This document shows positions 8,492-16,780 of a stretch of 55,219 nt of DNA, piece by piece. The notes beneath the pieces were generated by a model, which saw only the letters and a program-made list of their open reading frames with translations, made no database searches and had not been told where the DNA came from. The stretch spans positions 1-55,219 of the forward strand of contig NC_015919.1 in assembly GCF_000222305.1 (NCBI RefSeq), read 5' to 3'. The stretch is from Borreliella bissettiae DN127. Lineage in GTDB: Bacteria; Spirochaetota; Spirochaetia; Borreliales; Borreliaceae. The position numbers were made by a program, and so were the translations under genes. Position 1 is the stretch's first letter; the number at the start of each line of letters is the position of its first letter.

Positions 8492-8901
8492 ACAGCAAAA
8501 TGAATATCAACTCTGGCATTGAGGCTTTAAATAATTTATATGATTTTCTAAAAAGTAGCGATTCTCCAACAGAAGTCAAAGTGGAAAAGGGAATATATTT
8601 GGGGCTTAATCTTTACAACCTAATAATGAGCATCTATAAAGACAAAATCACAACCCTTGAAAAGGAAGAATCATTAAAAATATTAAATGAAATTGAAAAT
8701 GTTAATAATAAAATTACTCAACTTATATCAAGCATTAATGATGAGAGAGATTTAAGTATTATTGAACATTTAAGAGAAGAGAGAAACGAGCTAATGACAA
8801 TCAAAACCCAAGCGCTCCAAGAAGAAATAAAAGCGTTCTCAGAAAATCTAAGAAATACTAGCAACAAAACCCAAAACTTAAAAGAAGATAAAGGAGATTA
8901 A
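8488..8901 (+). CDS. blyB: BlyB, holin-associated protein
   Basis: A 137-residue, highly charged helical protein without signal peptide or membrane segment, with coiled-coil heptads at about 55-125. It directly follows and overlaps the holin gene, as blyB follows blyA in cp32. BlyB is known to act with BlyA and was proposed to stabilise or regulate it. A GGGGAAA ribosome-binding site lies within blyA. The next gene (OrfD) starts one base after its stop. Confidence 0.75.
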   Translation: MNSKMNINSGIEALNNLYDFLKSSDSPTEVKVEKGIYLGLNLYNLIMSIYKDKITTLEKEESLKILNEIENVNNKITQLISSINDERDLSIIEHLREERNELMTIKTQALQEEIKAFSENLRNTSNKTQNLKEDKGD

Positions 8902-8902
8902 A

Positions 8903-9268
8903 TTGCAAATTAAAAATTTTCCTTTTTTGTTTTTATTAAATATTTTTATAATCTTTTCGTGCTCTACAATAGCAAGCCTTCCAGAAGAGCCATCATCCCC
9001 AAAAGAGTCAACATTAAAGGCCTTAAGCTTATATGAAGCGCATCTTTCAAGCTATATTATGTACTTACAAACATTTCTTGTGAAAACTAAACAAAAAGTA
9101 AATAATAACAATTATCCTGAGTTTACGCTTTTTGACACAAGCAAATTAGAAAAAGCCCAAACTCTAAAATCAATCAAAACAAACATTGCTACTTTAAAAA
9201 ATCATATTGACAAAATAAAACCAATTGCAATGCAGATTTACAAGAAATACTCAAAAAATATACCTTAA
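8903..9268 (+). CDS. OrfD lipoprotein (BBA14-like)
   Basis: A 121-residue lipoprotein from a TTG start supported by AAGGAGA (8891-8897). The lipobox is IIFSC (Cys 20). The mature protein is helical and ends in a Lys-rich tail. It lies one base beyond blyB and resembles the OrfD lipoproteins that close the blyA-blyB operon on cp32 and lp54. It is upstream of ospA but separated from it by a terminator. By position a lysis accessory (spanin-like) role is possible, but this is not shown. Confidence 0.75.
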   Translation: MQIKNFPFLFLLNIFIIFSCSTIASLPEEPSSPKESTLKALSLYEAHLSSYIMYLQTFLVKTKQKVNNNNYPEFTLFDTSKLEKAQTLKSIKTNIATLKNHIDKIKPIAMQIYKKYSKNIP

Positions 9269-9301
9269 TACCTTAAAGACATTTACTTTTTCTTTTTCCT
9301 G

Positions 9302-9328
9302 AAAGTCCCGGTTGCGGGACTTTTTTAA
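9302..9328 (+). terminator. Terminator of the left phage operon
   Basis: AAAGTCCCG/CGGGACTTT, a 9-bp GC-rich stem with a 4-nt loop followed by six Ts, lies 34 bp after the OrfD stop. It insulates ospAB from phage transcription. Confidence 0.85.
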
Positions 9329-9344
9329 AAAAATAAAAGCCTAC

Positions 9345-9392
9345 ATTAAAACCAAACTCAATTAAAACCAAACTCAATTAAAACTAAACTTA
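9345..9392 (+). repeat. Three 16-bp direct repeats upstream of ospAB
   Basis: ATTAAAACCAAACTCA occurs twice exactly (9345-9360, 9361-9376) and once with three changes (9377-9392). The block ends about 40 bp before the ospAB -35 box, a place where cis-acting control of ospA has been described in B31. The role of these repeats here is inference. Confidence 0.6.
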
Positions 9393-9432
9393 ATTTAAGT
9401 TATTATCATTTTATTTTTTTTCAATTTTCTAT

Positions 9433-9460
9433 TTGTTATTTATTAATCTTATACTATAAT
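9433..9460 (+). promoter_or_regulatory. ospAB promoter
   Basis: TTGTTA at 9433-9438 and TATAAT at 9455-9460 are separated by 16 bp, with a T-rich tract just upstream (9410-9430). This matches the known sigma-70-type ospAB promoter. The ospA AAAGGAGAA lies at 9488-9496. Confidence 0.75.
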
Positions 9461-9503
9461 TATACTTGTATTAAGTTATATTAATATAAAAGGAGAATAT
9501 ATT

Positions 9504-10325
9504 ATGAAAAAATATTTATTGGGAATAGGTCTAATATTAGCTTTAATAGCATGTAAGCAAAATGTTAGCGGCCTTGACGAGAAAAACAGCGTTTCAGTAG
9601 ATTTGCCTGGTGAAATGAAAGTTCTTGTAAGCAAAGAAAAAGACAAAGACGGTAAGTACAGTCTAATGGCAACAGTAGACAAGCTTGAGCTTAAAGGAAC
9701 ATCTGATAAAAACAATGGATCTGGGATACTTGAAGGCGTAAAAGCTGACAAAAGCAAAGTAAAATTAACAGTTTCTGAGGATCTCAGCACAACTACACTT
9801 GAAGTTCTAAAAGAAGATGGCAAAACATTGGTGTCAAAAAAAACAACTTCTAAAGACAAGTCATCAACAGAAGAAAAGTTCAATGACAAAGGCGAATTAG
9901 CTGAAAAAACAATAGTAAGAGCAAACGGAACCAGACTTGAATACACAGAAGTTAAAAGCGATGGATCCGGAAAAGCTAAAGAAACTTTAAAAGACTATGC
10001 TCTTGAAGGAACTCTAACTGCTGAAAAAGCAACATTGGTGGTTAAAGAAGGAACTGTTACTTTAAGTAAGCACATTTCAAAATCCGGAGAAGTAACAGCT
10101 GAGCTTAATGACACTGACAGTGCTCAAGCTACTAAAAAAACTGGAAAATGGGATGCGGGAACTTCAACTTTAACAATTAGCGTAAACAGCAAAAAAACTA
10201 AAAACCTTGTATTTACAAAACAAGACACAATTACAGTACAAAAATACGACTCAGCAGGCACCAACTTGGAAGGCACAGCAGTCGAAATTAAAACACTTGA
10301 TGAACTTAAAAACGCTTTAAAATAA
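9504..10325 (+). CDS. ospA: Outer surface protein A
   Basis: A 273-residue lipoprotein, full family length. Signal peptide [17 protein letters not shown] gives lipid Cys 17. The mature part has the OspA repeating beta-strand pattern ([32 protein letters not shown], and a LDELKNALK end). OspA is the main tick-phase surface protein and binds the tick gut receptor TROSPA (established). It is the first gene of ospAB, with ospB 9 bp downstream. The allele differs throughout the C-terminal half from B31, PKo-type and garinii sequences as I recall them, so it comes from another sensu lato lineage or a mosaic. Confidence 0.97.
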   Translation: MKKYLLGIGLILALIACKQNVSGLDEKNSVSVDLPGEMKVLVSKEKDKDGKYSLMATVDKLELKGTSDKNNGSGILEGVKADKSKVKLTVSEDLSTTTLEVLKEDGKTLVSKKTTSKDKSSTEEKFNDKGELAEKTIVRANGTRLEYTEVKSDGSGKAKETLKDYALEGTLTAEKATLVVKEGTVTLSKHISKSGEVTAELNDTDSAQATKKTGKWDAGTSTLTISVNSKKTKNLVFTKQDTITVQKYDSAGTNLEGTAVEIKTLDELKNALK

Positions 10326-10334
10326 GGAGAATTT

Positions 10335-11231
10335 ATGAGACTATATTTAACAGGATTTGCTTTAGCGTTAGCTTTAATAGGATGTGCACAAAAAGGTGCT
10401 GAGCCAAAAAATACTCCTCAAAAGTACAATGATCAAGAACTTATTGACTCAAGCAAGGCGCCAAAAGACGCTAAACAAACCCTTCCTACAGTGGCAGAAG
10501 ACACAGTGTCTTTGTTCAGTGGCAATGAAATTTTCTTAAGCAAAGAAAAAAATAGCTCCGGCAAATACGATTTAAGAACAATAATTGATCAGGTTGAGCT
10601 TAAAGGAACTTCCGATAAAAACAATGGTTCTGGAAGCCTTGAGGGCGTAAAAGCTGACAAGAGTAAAGTAAAATTAACAGTTTCTGACGATCTAAACACA
10701 ATAACTGTAGAAACATTTGACAGTTCTGGCAAAAAAATTTCAAGCAAAGTTACTGTAAAACATGGGTCAATAACAGAAGAAACTCTCAAAGCTAATAAAT
10801 TAGACTCAAAAAAATTAACAAGATCAAACGAAACTACACTTGAATACTCACAAATGACAGATGCTGATAATGCCACAAAAGCGGTAGAAACTCTAAAAAA
10901 TGGCATTAAGCTTGAAGGAAATCTTGTAGGTGGAAAAACAACATTGAAACTACTAGAAGGCACTGTTACTCTTACAAGAGAAATTGAAAAAGATGGAAAA
11001 GTAAAAGTTTATTTGAATGATACTGCATCTGGTTCTACTAAAAAAACAGCTACCTGGCAAGAAACTACTAGCACCTTAACAATTAGTGCTGACAGCAAAA
11101 AAACTAAGGATCTAGTATTCTTAACAGACGGTACAATTACAGTGCAAAAATATGACTCAGCAGGAACTGCCCTTGAAGGTAAACCAGCTGAAATTAAAGA
11201 CCTTGCAGAACTTAAAGGTGCTTTAAAATAA
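10335..11231 (+). CDS. ospB: Outer surface protein B
   Basis: A 298-residue lipoprotein paralogous to OspA. Lipobox LIGC (Cys 17) is followed by a longer tether (18-60) and the same beta-sheet core. The segment [20 protein letters not shown] is almost identical to OspA. Its AAGGAG lies just after the ospA stop, so the two are co-transcribed from the ospA promoter. OspB contributes to tick colonisation and is intact here, although some species lack it. It ends in two consecutive hairpins. Confidence 0.95.
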   Translation: MRLYLTGFALALALIGCAQKGAEPKNTPQKYNDQELIDSSKAPKDAKQTLPTVAEDTVSLFSGNEIFLSKEKNSSGKYDLRTIIDQVELKGTSDKNNGSGSLEGVKADKSKVKLTVSDDLNTITVETFDSSGKKISSKVTVKHGSITEETLKANKLDSKKLTRSNETTLEYSQMTDADNATKAVETLKNGIKLEGNLVGGKTTLKLLEGTVTLTREIEKDGKVKVYLNDTASGSTKKTATWQETTSTLTISADSKKTKDLVFLTDGTITVQKYDSAGTALEGKPAEIKDLAELKGALK

Positions 11232-11239
11232 TATATAAG

Positions 11240-11279
11240 TAAACCCCCCTACAAGGCAAAAGCATGTAGGAAGGGTTTA
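11240..11279 (+). terminator. First ospAB terminator
   Basis: Interrupted stem: AAACCC/GGGTTT outside and CCTACA/TGTAGG inside, closing a loop around 11254-11264. It lies 9 bp after the ospB stop. Confidence 0.7.
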
Positions 11280-11328
11280 TTACAACCTAAAAATTGAATT
11301 TATATATTTTTCAATTTGTTACTTCTGG

Positions 11329-11372
11329 AAAAAGTCTCTTAGGAGACTTTTTCTCTTTTTAAAAAGAGAAAA
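11329..11372 (+). terminator. Second ospAB hairpin pair
   Basis: GAAAAAGTCTC/GAGACTTTTTC (11 bp, loop TTAG, 11329-11354) overlaps a second palindrome TTTCTCTTTTT/AAAAAGAGAAA (11351-11372). The first is a plausible rho-independent terminator. The overlapping second arm allows alternative folding. Confidence 0.65.
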
Positions 11373-11807
11373 CATAACAATAACAAGTCAAACTACTTAA
11401 AGCTTTAAGTCTCTAAATATTTAATATCAAAATAAAAAGCGCCAATAAACTGAATGCATGGCTAAAATTTAAGCAAATTAACAGGGCTAATTCCTTCACT
11501 CAAGCCCAACTCTTGAATGAAGGATAAATAAATAAAATAATTTCAATTCTTAATAAAATTAAACCCATCGCTAATCAGCTCACTATTTTAAATAAAAATT
11601 AACGCGTAAAAATAATTTACTCCTAATATAAGTTTATTACTGATAATATTTTATTATAAAAACTTACTTTTGTAAAGTATATTTAACAAATATGCATTAA
11701 ATATACTTTTTTTTATATTTTTTATATAAAAATACTTTACTTTTTTAAGAAACTGTACTATTAATTAAGTTATAATTAAAGAAACTACTTATATTAGGAG
11801 TATAAAA
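11373..11807. other. Gap upstream of the partition operon, candidate replication region
   Basis: There is no gene in about 435 bp. It contains the inverted repeat 11674-11709, oligo-T tracts and the TTG-proximal AGGAG of the PF57 gene. In other Borrelia linear plasmids replication initiates close to this cassette. That the origin lies here is an inference. Confidence 0.35.
11674..11709. repeat. 13-bp inverted repeat upstream of PF57
   Basis: AAAGTATATTTAA and TTAAATATACTTT are perfect arms with a 10-nt spacer, about 100 bp before the PF57 start. It is a candidate binding site for the replication/partition proteins or a control element. Confidence 0.55.
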
Positions 11808-13004
11808 TTGAAAACATTAAAACAAAAAGCACCAAGCACTACAAAAAAGGCAAAGAAAACTACAATGAACTTCCAACATAATTTGATTGTATTAATCTCT
11901 ACTCTTAACTTTATCAACTTAAACTTTAAAAAATACACACAAAAAAACATACTTTATTTCCTAAACAAAAACCTTGAAAGAAATAAACAAAACCCCATAA
12001 AACTCAAAACACTACAAAACTATTTATACATACTAGAGAAAAAATTTAAAGTCACACTAAACTACTGTAAACATTTGGGGAAAAATTCTGGAAGTGAAAC
12101 TTATTATAAGCTTAAATACAAAAAAGAAAAATGCTATTTGATAATTAACGCATACTTTAAAGAAAAAGTAATCAATAAAATTAACGAATTTACACAAAGA
12201 ATAAAAAAATTTTATCAAATAAATAGTAGTGTTAAATGGGAGTGTATTAATAATACTAATAATATATATAAATATAAAGAATATAGAAATATACACAAAA
12301 ATTCCAAAAAAACAACAAATAACAAAACAATAAAAAAATATTTAAGTAAATGTAACTTCAAAACAAAAATTCCATCTCTAATATTGGATTTAAAGACAAC
12401 AAACATAATTAAAATCCATCACTTAAGAAATCTAAAACACATTGAAAATGACCTTAAAGAAATAGATCCTAGAAACATTGAAAAGCACATATCAAGTGTA
12501 ATAAAAGAAAATGTAAACAACCCAGGATATCTATGCAAATTTTTCAAAAACAGCGGATATAAAAGAATAGTAAACAAAATAAAAGAAACAGATAAAAAAT
12601 CTAAAAACAAAAAAGAAATTTTAAAAAAAGTAATTGAAAACAAAATAAAAGAATTAGAAAATGAACAATATAAAAAAGAAGATCTCGAGAAGTTTTTTAG
12701 CAAAACATACGAAATTTATAAAATAAAACCACATTTCATAATAGAATACAAAAAATATCCAGATTTAGATAATTTAGTCAAAAGAGCAAAAACAGAAGTT
12801 CCCAAAATTCAAGACAAAATGCTAAAGTTAAAAAGTATAAAAAACAACATTTTTAGTATATTATTAGAACAGTTAAGGCACAAAGTAGATGAAGATAGGT
12901 TAATCCCTATTTTAAAAAAATTCATTGAGAATGAGCCTGATCTTAAATATAGCAAGGTATTTGACAATTCCTACTATAATAATTTAATTGAAATAGTGAG
13001 CTAG
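11808..13004 (+). CDS. Plasmid replication/maintenance protein, PF57/62 family
   Basis: A 398-residue, very Lys-rich protein from a TTG start with TAGGAG 7 bp upstream. It opens the four-gene cassette PF57/62, PF50, PF32, PF49 found on nearly all Borrelia plasmids. PF57/62 proteins are the likely replication initiators, since plasmids with this gene alone can replicate. The segment of residues 30-100 contains the family pattern with YLNFLNKNLERNKQ-like helices. DNA binding is inferred, and no classical motif is clear to me. The length is typical of an intact copy. Confidence 0.85.
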   Translation: MKTLKQKAPSTTKKAKKTTMNFQHNLIVLISTLNFINLNFKKYTQKNILYFLNKNLERNKQNPIKLKTLQNYLYILEKKFKVTLNYCKHLGKNSGSETYYKLKYKKEKCYLIINAYFKEKVINKINEFTQRIKKFYQINSSVKWECINNTNNIYKYKEYRNIHKNSKKTTNNKTIKKYLSKCNFKTKIPSLILDLKTTNIIKIHHLRNLKHIENDLKEIDPRNIEKHISSVIKENVNNPGYLCKFFKNSGYKRIVNKIKETDKKSKNKKEILKKVIENKIKELENEQYKKEDLEKFFSKTYEIYKIKPHFIIEYKKYPDLDNLVKRAKTEVPKIQDKMLKLKSIKNNIFSILLEQLRHKVDEDRLIPILKKFIENEPDLKYSKVFDNSYYNNLIEIVS

Positions 13005-13059
13005 CAAGTTAGAAAGAAAATGTACAGTTTGGCTTTACTATTAAGGAAAAAGGAAAAAA

Positions 13060-13644
13060 ATGACGGCTTTACTTGAACGATTAAAGCAAAAACAAAAAGA
13101 ATTAAAATTAAACACAGACAACAAACCAAAGTCCCAAAAGGGAAAAAAGGCCAATGTTTTTTCTAAGATTGAGGAGGTTAAAGGTAGAAAGATATACCAT
13201 ACTAAAATCTTTAATGACTTTTATACATTTGGAATAAGCAAAAATGAACCTACGAAATTTTTCATTTCTTTAAGGGGAATCTTCAACATAGAAGACATAA
13301 GTATGTTTCATTTATTCTCTATAAGAGAAGATGATGAATTTATGGGAATTTATTACGGAATAAGAAAGCTTGATAAGGCATTTATTGTAAAGAATTTCAA
13401 CAAGAAGGAAACATACACTCTTAGAAAATGTGAATACATTGAATTTAAGTTTAAAAAAGGTTCTGTTTTTTGTTATTTAAACGGGCTTCATATTTTACTT
13501 AAAAAAGATAGGGTCGACAGCCCCTATTACAACACACTTTTAAATATCATTTTAGAACTAGAAACCGAACTCTACACTTTTTATAGCAAAAAATTGGCAA
13601 AAGGGGGAATTATTCCTGAATGGATAAAAAAGAGACAAAAGTAA
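13060..13644 (+). CDS. Plasmid partition/maintenance protein, PF50 family
   Basis: A 194-residue protein with AAGGAAAAAGGAAAA before the ATG. It begins with a basic coiled segment (LERLKQKQKELKLN), then a beta-rich domain with repeated aromatic residues. Its 3' end overlaps PF32 by 25 bp. PF50 is essential for maintenance of some Borrelia plasmids, but its molecular role is not settled. Confidence 0.85.
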   Translation: MTALLERLKQKQKELKLNTDNKPKSQKGKKANVFSKIEEVKGRKIYHTKIFNDFYTFGISKNEPTKFFISLRGIFNIEDISMFHLFSIREDDEFMGIYYGIRKLDKAFIVKNFNKKETYTLRKCEYIEFKFKKGSVFCYLNGLHILLKKDRVDSPYYNTLLNIILELETELYTFYSKKLAKGGIIPEWIKKRQK

Positions 13645-14372
13645 TAACAGTTGCAAGCATAAAAGGTGGTGTTGGCAAGAGCACAACAAGTTTAATTTTT
13701 GCCACATTGCTTTCAATCAAATGTAAGGTTCTTTTAATAGACATTGACACTCAGGCTTCAACAACAAGCTATTTTTTCAATAAAATTAAAGACAATAATG
13801 TCGATCTAATAAATAAAAATATATATGAGGTATTAATATCAAATTTGCATATAGACAATGCACTAATAGCAATCAACGAAAATTTGGATTTAATTCCAAG
13901 CTATTTAACACTACATAAATTTAATTCAGAATCCATTCCATATAAAGAATTTAAATTAAAAGAACAGCTAAAGTTAATAAGCAATCATTACGATTATATA
14001 ATACTTGATACAAATCCCAGCTTAGATTTTACCTTAACAAATGCTCTTGTGTGTAGTAATTACATAATAATACCAATAACAGCAGAGAAATGGGCCGTTG
14101 AAAGTTTAGATTTGTTTACTTTTTTCATGAACAAGCTATTATTGACTTTACCGATGTATTTAATAAATACTAAATTTAAAAAAAACAACACACACAGAGA
14201 ACTTTTAAGAGTTTTAGAGAAAAATAGTAATTTTTTGGGCTCAATATCTGAGAGAGAAGATTTAAATAAAAGAATAGCAAAAAATGACAGATTTGATTTG
14301 ACGAAGGATTACATAATAGAGTACCAAAATACGCTCACGGCGTTTTTAAATAAATCAAGTTACGTACACTAA
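13620..14372 (+). CDS. parA: ParA-type partition ATPase, PF32 family
   Basis: A 250-residue ParA/MinD-type ATPase. The deviant Walker A motif KGGVGKST is at 15-22, with the signature lysine K15. Walker A' region LLIDIDTQAS is at 38-47 and the Walker B-like YIILDTNPSLD follows at about residue 124. It positions plasmid copies at division. The PF32 sequence defines the compatibility group in Borrelia, and this one sits in the usual lp54 order. It is translationally coupled to PF50 by overlap. A 15-bp palindrome covers its stop codon (14364-14378). Confidence 0.93.
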   Translation: MDKKETKVITVASIKGGVGKSTTSLIFATLLSIKCKVLLIDIDTQASTTSYFFNKIKDNNVDLINKNIYEVLISNLHIDNALIAINENLDLIPSYLTLHKFNSESIPYKEFKLKEQLKLISNHYDYIILDTNPSLDFTLTNALVCSNYIIIPITAEKWAVESLDLFTFFMNKLLLTLPMYLINTKFKKNNTHRELLRVLEKNSNFLGSISEREDLNKRIAKNDRFDLTKDYIIEYQNTLTAFLNKSSYVH

Positions 14373-14378
14373 GTGTAC
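14364..14378. promoter_or_regulatory. 15-bp palindrome over the parA stop codon
   Basis: GTACACT-A-AGTGTAC is a perfect palindrome between PF32 and PF49, placed 24 bp before the PF49 start. Near-identical palindromes lie at 4356-4370 and 39004-39018. A partition (parS-like) site or PF49/ParB operator is a reasonable hypothesis. Confidence 0.4.
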
Positions 14379-14401
14379 TCAGATTGTAAAGGAGGAGACA
14401 G

Positions 14402-14947
14402 GTGGAAATAAAGATAAATAAAAGAAATTTATCTGAGAGCGTTAGAGAAGAAGAACAGGCGCTTATTCATTATAATAAGCTTAAAGAAAAATTAAACATT
14501 AATTTTCAAAAAGAAATTTATTGCAAATTAGAAGCAATGAAGGTTTTAAAGGAAATTAAAGACAAAGAATATTATAAACTTGATAACTATTCTAGTTTTG
14601 ATGATTTTGCAAAAGATTATAGACTTGCCAGAACTCAAACATATAAATATCTTAAAATTGCAACAGCAATAGAAGAAGGTTTAATTGAAGAAAAATATGT
14701 AGTTAAAAACGGAATCAACGATACAATTTGCCTTCTTAAAACAAAAGAAAGTCCAAGTTTAAAAAAATCCAACCAAAACCCAATAAAACCACTAAGATTT
14801 CAGCTTAAAAAGGAAGAAGCTTATTCTTTTTATAAAAAAAATGCAAAGCTTACAAGCTTTCTTTTGGAAAAAATTTTTTTTGAAGAAGAAGATTTTTTAT
14901 CAAAAATAATAAAAGAATTTGAAACTTTAAGAAATAAACGAAAATAA
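14402..14947 (+). CDS. Partition protein, PF49 family (ParB-like role)
   Basis: A 181-residue protein from a GTG start with AAAGGAGGAGA 5 to 13 bp upstream. It has a central helix-turn-helix-like region, YSSFDDFAKDYRLARTQTYK at about 61-80, a form seen in ParB-type DNA-binding proteins, and charged helices on both sides. PF49 is the usual partner of PF32. It ends the cassette and is followed by a large inverted repeat at 15041-15092. Confidence 0.8.
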   Translation: MEIKINKRNLSESVREEEQALIHYNKLKEKLNINFQKEIYCKLEAMKVLKEIKDKEYYKLDNYSSFDDFAKDYRLARTQTYKYLKIATAIEEGLIEEKYVVKNGINDTICLLKTKESPSLKKSNQNPIKPLRFQLKKEEAYSFYKKNAKLTSFLLEKIFFEEEDFLSKIIKEFETLRNKRK

Positions 14948-15040
14948 AATATTTATTTGCAAAACTTGAAAAGTTAGTGTATACTTTATAGGTACAGACT
15001 GACACGCAATGTGTCGCTCTTAATATAAGGACCTGTTACC

Positions 15041-15092
15041 TTAAAGGGTTTATTGGGGATTCTTTTAAAAGAAAGTCCAATAAACCCTTTAA
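15041..15092. terminator. Long inverted repeat after the partition operon
   Basis: Perfect 16-bp arms TTAAAGGGTTTATTGG (15041-15056) and CCAATAAACCCTTTAA (15077-15092). The 20-nt loop itself contains the palindrome TTCTTTTAAAAGAA. Probably the transcription end of the cassette, though no T-run directly follows. It could also be a protein-binding site. Confidence 0.6.
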
Positions 15093-15211
15093 CTTTTAAA
15101 TTAAAGTTTTTATTTTTTAATATTAATTTTAGAAAAATTTAGAAAAGTATTTACAAAACATAATTTTTTTTATACTATATTATTAGTAAAAAACTTATAT
15201 TAGGGGTTAAG

Positions 15212-15349
15212 ATGAAAAGGCTTAATAAGATCAAAAGGAAAGAATACTGCAAATTTTTAATTAAAACTTTTGCCATTAAACACAATGCGTTTGAGTGGCT
15301 TGGTTCTAATATATTAAAGATTCTTAAAACCCTAATGTTTTCTTATTAA
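15212..15349 (+). CDS. Small basic hypothetical protein
   Basis: A 45-codon ORF preceded by TAGGGG at 15201-15206. It encodes MKRLNKIKRKEYCKFLIKTF and then a hydrophobic/aromatic half ending LMFSY. The upstream AACTTATATTAGGGG resembles the PF57 leader (ACTTATATTAGGAG), which suggests a real translation start. Family not recognised. Confidence 0.45.
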   Translation: MKRLNKIKRKEYCKFLIKTFAIKHNAFEWLGSNILKILKTLMFSY

Positions 15350-15434
15350 GCTTTTGGATTCTAAGGTTTAAATAAAAATTTGTCATAAATTTTTATTTAT
15401 TTAAAAATTATATTTAAAAATTGTATATTTAAAA

Positions 15435-15866
15435 ATGTTTATTGAGAAAATATTACAAAGTAATGCAGAATTGTTTAAAGACATTCAAAAGTCCGGATGT
15501 TATTTTTTATCTTTGCACTATTGGATATTTGTTTTAACAGGTTTTGATTTTACGTCAAAAGACGTTAATTTAAATTATCAGCGGTTTTTAAAATTAGGCT
15601 ACATTAGAAATGATTGTTATATTTTAAATCCATGTGAAATTCTCAGATGTTATAAAATATTTTCTAAGGTTAGATATGAAAGTCCGCTTTATTTGCCCAA
15701 ATCTGGTAGAGAGTTTGAAATAACACAGGTTAAGCTGAAAGATCAAGTGTTTATGCATTTTCTTGTAATGGATAATAATAAGGTGCTTTACGACAGCCTT
15801 GATTTAAAGTCCAAAGGAAAGAAATTTCAAATAATATCAAAAAGAATATTTAATTATTTTGTTTGA
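15435..15866 (+). CDS. DUF261-like protein with possible papain-like Cys/His/Asp site
   Basis: A 143-residue protein without signal peptide. I recognise it as the Borrelia plasmid DUF261 type. It shows QKSGCYFLSLHYW (Gln18, Cys22), then HFLVMDNNKVLYDSLD (His108, Asp120). The order Gln-Cys, His near a hydrophobic strand, and Asp after the next strand copies the C39/papain-like peptidase arrangement. Proteolytic, amidase or transglutaminase-like activity is an inference from these residues only. There is no Shine-Dalgarno sequence, and the start is flanked by AT-rich repeats. It lies alone between the partition locus and the convergent dbpA. Confidence 0.6.
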   Translation: MFIEKILQSNAELFKDIQKSGCYFLSLHYWIFVLTGFDFTSKDVNLNYQRFLKLGYIRNDCYILNPCEILRCYKIFSKVRYESPLYLPKSGREFEITQVKLKDQVFMHFLVMDNNKVLYDSLDLKSKGKKFQIISKRIFNYFV

Positions 15867-16006
15867 AAAGATTAATTGTATTTTTAAATTCTAAGCCTTT
15901 TAGGTGAGTTGTTTAAACTTTAACTTATTTTATGTCTTGATTGTCGGGTGAAAAGTTTAATATTTGTTGATTTGCATTTCAAACCAGTATTTAAATTATA
16001 AGATAA

Positions 16007-16034
16007 AACCCAACCGACTGGATTTGGTTGGGTT
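16007..16034. terminator. Bidirectional terminator between the DUF261 gene and dbpA
   Basis: AACCCAACC/GGTTGGGTT, a 9-bp GC-rich stem with a 10-nt loop, flanked by AAAA and TTGTTGTTTT, between convergent genes. Confidence 0.75.
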
Positions 16035-16067
16035 GTTGTTTTAAACCGATTATAAAAATGGTGGTTA

Positions 16068-16664
16068 TTAGGTTTTGTTGCACTCTTCAACAGCACTACT
16101 ATTCTTATTCTTTTTCTTTTCTAGGGCACAGTAGTTTTTCTTATGAACCCTTTGTAATTTTGTTTTCATTATTTTAGCAATTTCAAGTATTCCTTCAGCT
16201 GTAGTTGTAGGGTATTTTGCAGCCGCATCTGTAACTGTCTTTGTCATTTCTTGTACCCCCAATTCTTGTAATGGTCCTGAGACCTCAAACATCATGTTGT
16301 ACATTGCTGAGAATTCACCACTACTTCCAGTCTCTTTAAGTTTGGTAGCTTCCCCCTCAAGTGCTGTTACAAATTTTTCTGCCACTTCAGTAGCCCGCAT
16401 TTTTGCTTCAAGTATAAATGGCTCTTCTGATACCTTAGTACCTGTTTGGCCGTCTTTAAAGGCAGCAAAATTTACATTTTTATTAACAGCTTCTTTTCTA
16501 ATTTTATCTATTTCATCTGTAATAGCTTTGGCGCTTCGTTCTAATATAACTTTTGTTTCTCCTGTTAAACCACATGATAATGATATAAACAGGCTAGCAA
16601 GTAAAGTTAGTTTTAGTAAATTTTTAAAATTAAAGATTTTGAAAGTTTTTTGACATTTATTCAT
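16068..16664 (-). CDS. dbpA: Decorin-binding protein A
   Basis: A 198-residue lipoprotein. It has an unusually long signal peptide with lipid Cys at 31 (LASLFISLSC) and a five-helix mature domain rich in Lys. DbpA binds decorin and dermatan sulphate and promotes tissue colonisation (established). The family lysines are present in the helix LEGEATKLKETG and in the C-terminal IMKTKLQRVHKKNYC. It ends in a flexible Lys/Asn tail with two cysteines. It is the second gene of dbpB-dbpA, with AAAAAGGATAAACT before the ATG. Confidence 0.95.
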   Translation of the reverse strand: MNKCQKTFKIFNFKNLLKLTLLASLFISLSCGLTGETKVILERSAKAITDEIDKIRKEAVNKNVNFAAFKDGQTGTKVSEEPFILEAKMRATEVAEKFVTALEGEATKLKETGSSGEFSAMYNMMFEVSGPLQELGVQEMTKTVTDAAAKYPTTTAEGILEIAKIMKTKLQRVHKKNYCALEKKKNKNSSAVEECNKT

Positions 16665-16780
16665 AGTTTATCCTTTTTAAAATTTTAATAAAAGCAGCAA
16701 ATCAATATTAATATTATTAAATTGTAAATATTAGGACGAGCTAAAAATAAAATTTTTAGTCCATTCTAATGACAATATTT

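Noticed and set aside
9476..9946. Leftward open frame opposite ospA, 156 codons
   Set aside because: Its serine/leucine-rich product is the usual shadow of a Lys/Glu-rich gene on the other strand, and ospA is certain. The same holds for the open frames opposite ospB, dbpA, dbpB, P45-13, BBA66 and Oms28.
12057..12703. Leftward frames inside the PF57 gene
   Set aside because: Phe/Ile/Leu-rich products from the complement of an A-rich gene; no ribosome-binding sites or membrane-protein logic.
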